From Enterobacter sp. CC120223-11 (GTDB lineage Bacteria; Pseudomonadota; Gammaproteobacteria; Enterobacterales; Enterobacteriaceae): DNA of 64,000 nucleotides. Position numbers and translations under genes: made by a program. The notes below the pieces were generated by a model that worked only from the letters and a program-made list of their open reading frames with translations, was not told where the DNA came from and made no database searches. The stretch lies in assembly GCF_900215375.1 (NCBI RefSeq), contig NZ_OBEF01000006.1, positions 1 through 64,000 on the forward strand. Reading direction: 5' to 3'. Below are positions 63,831 through 64,000 of the stretch, piece by piece (within the stretch, counting starts at the first letter, position 1; the number at the start of each line of letters is the position of its first letter).

Positions 63831-64000
63831 TTAGCGGCTCTGGCGGTGTTTCTTAAGTAAGGTGTCCAGCATCGCCCCAAACGCGGCGGGCGCCGGCTGA
63901 GGTTCAGGCATTGGCGTTTCGGGTCTTGCCTGAGTGGCAAGACAGGTTACCTGCGTAGCGGTCACGCCAAGCACCAGCCGCTGTTCCCCCACGTCGACCA
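63831..64000 (-). CDS. fliO: Flagellar export protein FliO (C-terminal part, cut by window end)
   Basis: The last 55 codons of a protein ending two bases before the fliP ATG. It contains [20 protein letters not shown], the conserved FliO cytoplasmic beta-strand region, then a Pro/Ala-rich stretch and a basic tail (LLKKHRQSR). FliO aids FliP ring assembly. The membrane-spanning N-terminus is beyond the window, as presumably are fliE-fliN. Confidence 0.88.
   Translation of the reverse strand, partial: VDVGEQRLVLGVTATQVTCLATQARPETPMPEPQPAPAAFGAMLDTLLKKHRQSR

Overview
The window comes from a chromosome of a member of the Enterobacteriaceae, most likely Enterobacter or a close relative. The left half follows the E. 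coli K-12 order around 98-99 min: tandem tRNA-Leu, yjjZ, fhuF, bglJ, yjjP-yjjB, dnaT-dnaC, yjjA, opgB, tsr, btsT-yjiX-yjiA, yjiN, yjiS and yjiR. Proteins there are close to their E. coli counterparts, several with the same length and start. A chromosomal fosA-type gene fits Enterobacter or Klebsiella-like genera. The genus is inference.

1-30 kb: conserved backbone with accessory genes slotted in. These are a membrane diguanylate cyclase between the iron-regulated yjjZ and fhuF, an orphan PTS EIIC facing a LacI-type palindrome, a YbaK-like deacylase, pobA-pobR (4-hydroxybenzoate catabolism), a phytase-like periplasmic protein, a Kup potassium transporter, and a MarR / HlyD / DUF2955 efflux set. 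Regulatory sites that can be read include Fur boxes, a CRP site before btsT, a canonical sigma-28 promoter before tsr, and a repeated operator before the MocR-type yjiR.

30.5-64 kb: one almost uninterrupted flagellar and chemotaxis locus, running off the right edge. One strand reads flgBCDEFGHIJ, flgKL-mcp, fliA, flhDC, motAB, cheAW. flgA-flgM-flgN diverge from flgB, fliDST and fliC diverge from each other, and fliOPQR follow at the right. In E. coli these genes lie in three separated regions and the proteins there differ clearly from those here, so this looks like a second, self-contained flagellar system next to the normal one. Supernumerary flagellar loci have been reported in Enterobacterales; which type this is needs a comparison I cannot run. 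cheR, cheB, cheY, cheZ, flhA, flhB, fliE-fliN and fliZ are not seen in the window.

The locus carries its own sigma-28 (FliA), anti-sigma (FlgM) and master regulator (FlhDC). Four class-3-type promoters (flgK, flgM, fliD, fliC) share a -10 of the form NCCGATGA, whereas tsr in the same window keeps the usual GCCGAT-type box. Together with substitutions in the normally conserved promoter-melting and -10-binding part of this FliA, this suggests an insulated sigma-28 circuit.

Between fliC and fliR sit cargo genes: a chemoreceptor-like protein with an eroded signalling tip, a DoxX protein, and a MarT / FidL / MisL-like regulator-autotransporter module like that of Salmonella SPI-3. The autotransporter directly follows fliR on the same strand. 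A 118-bp tandem repeat fills the flgN-fliT gap.
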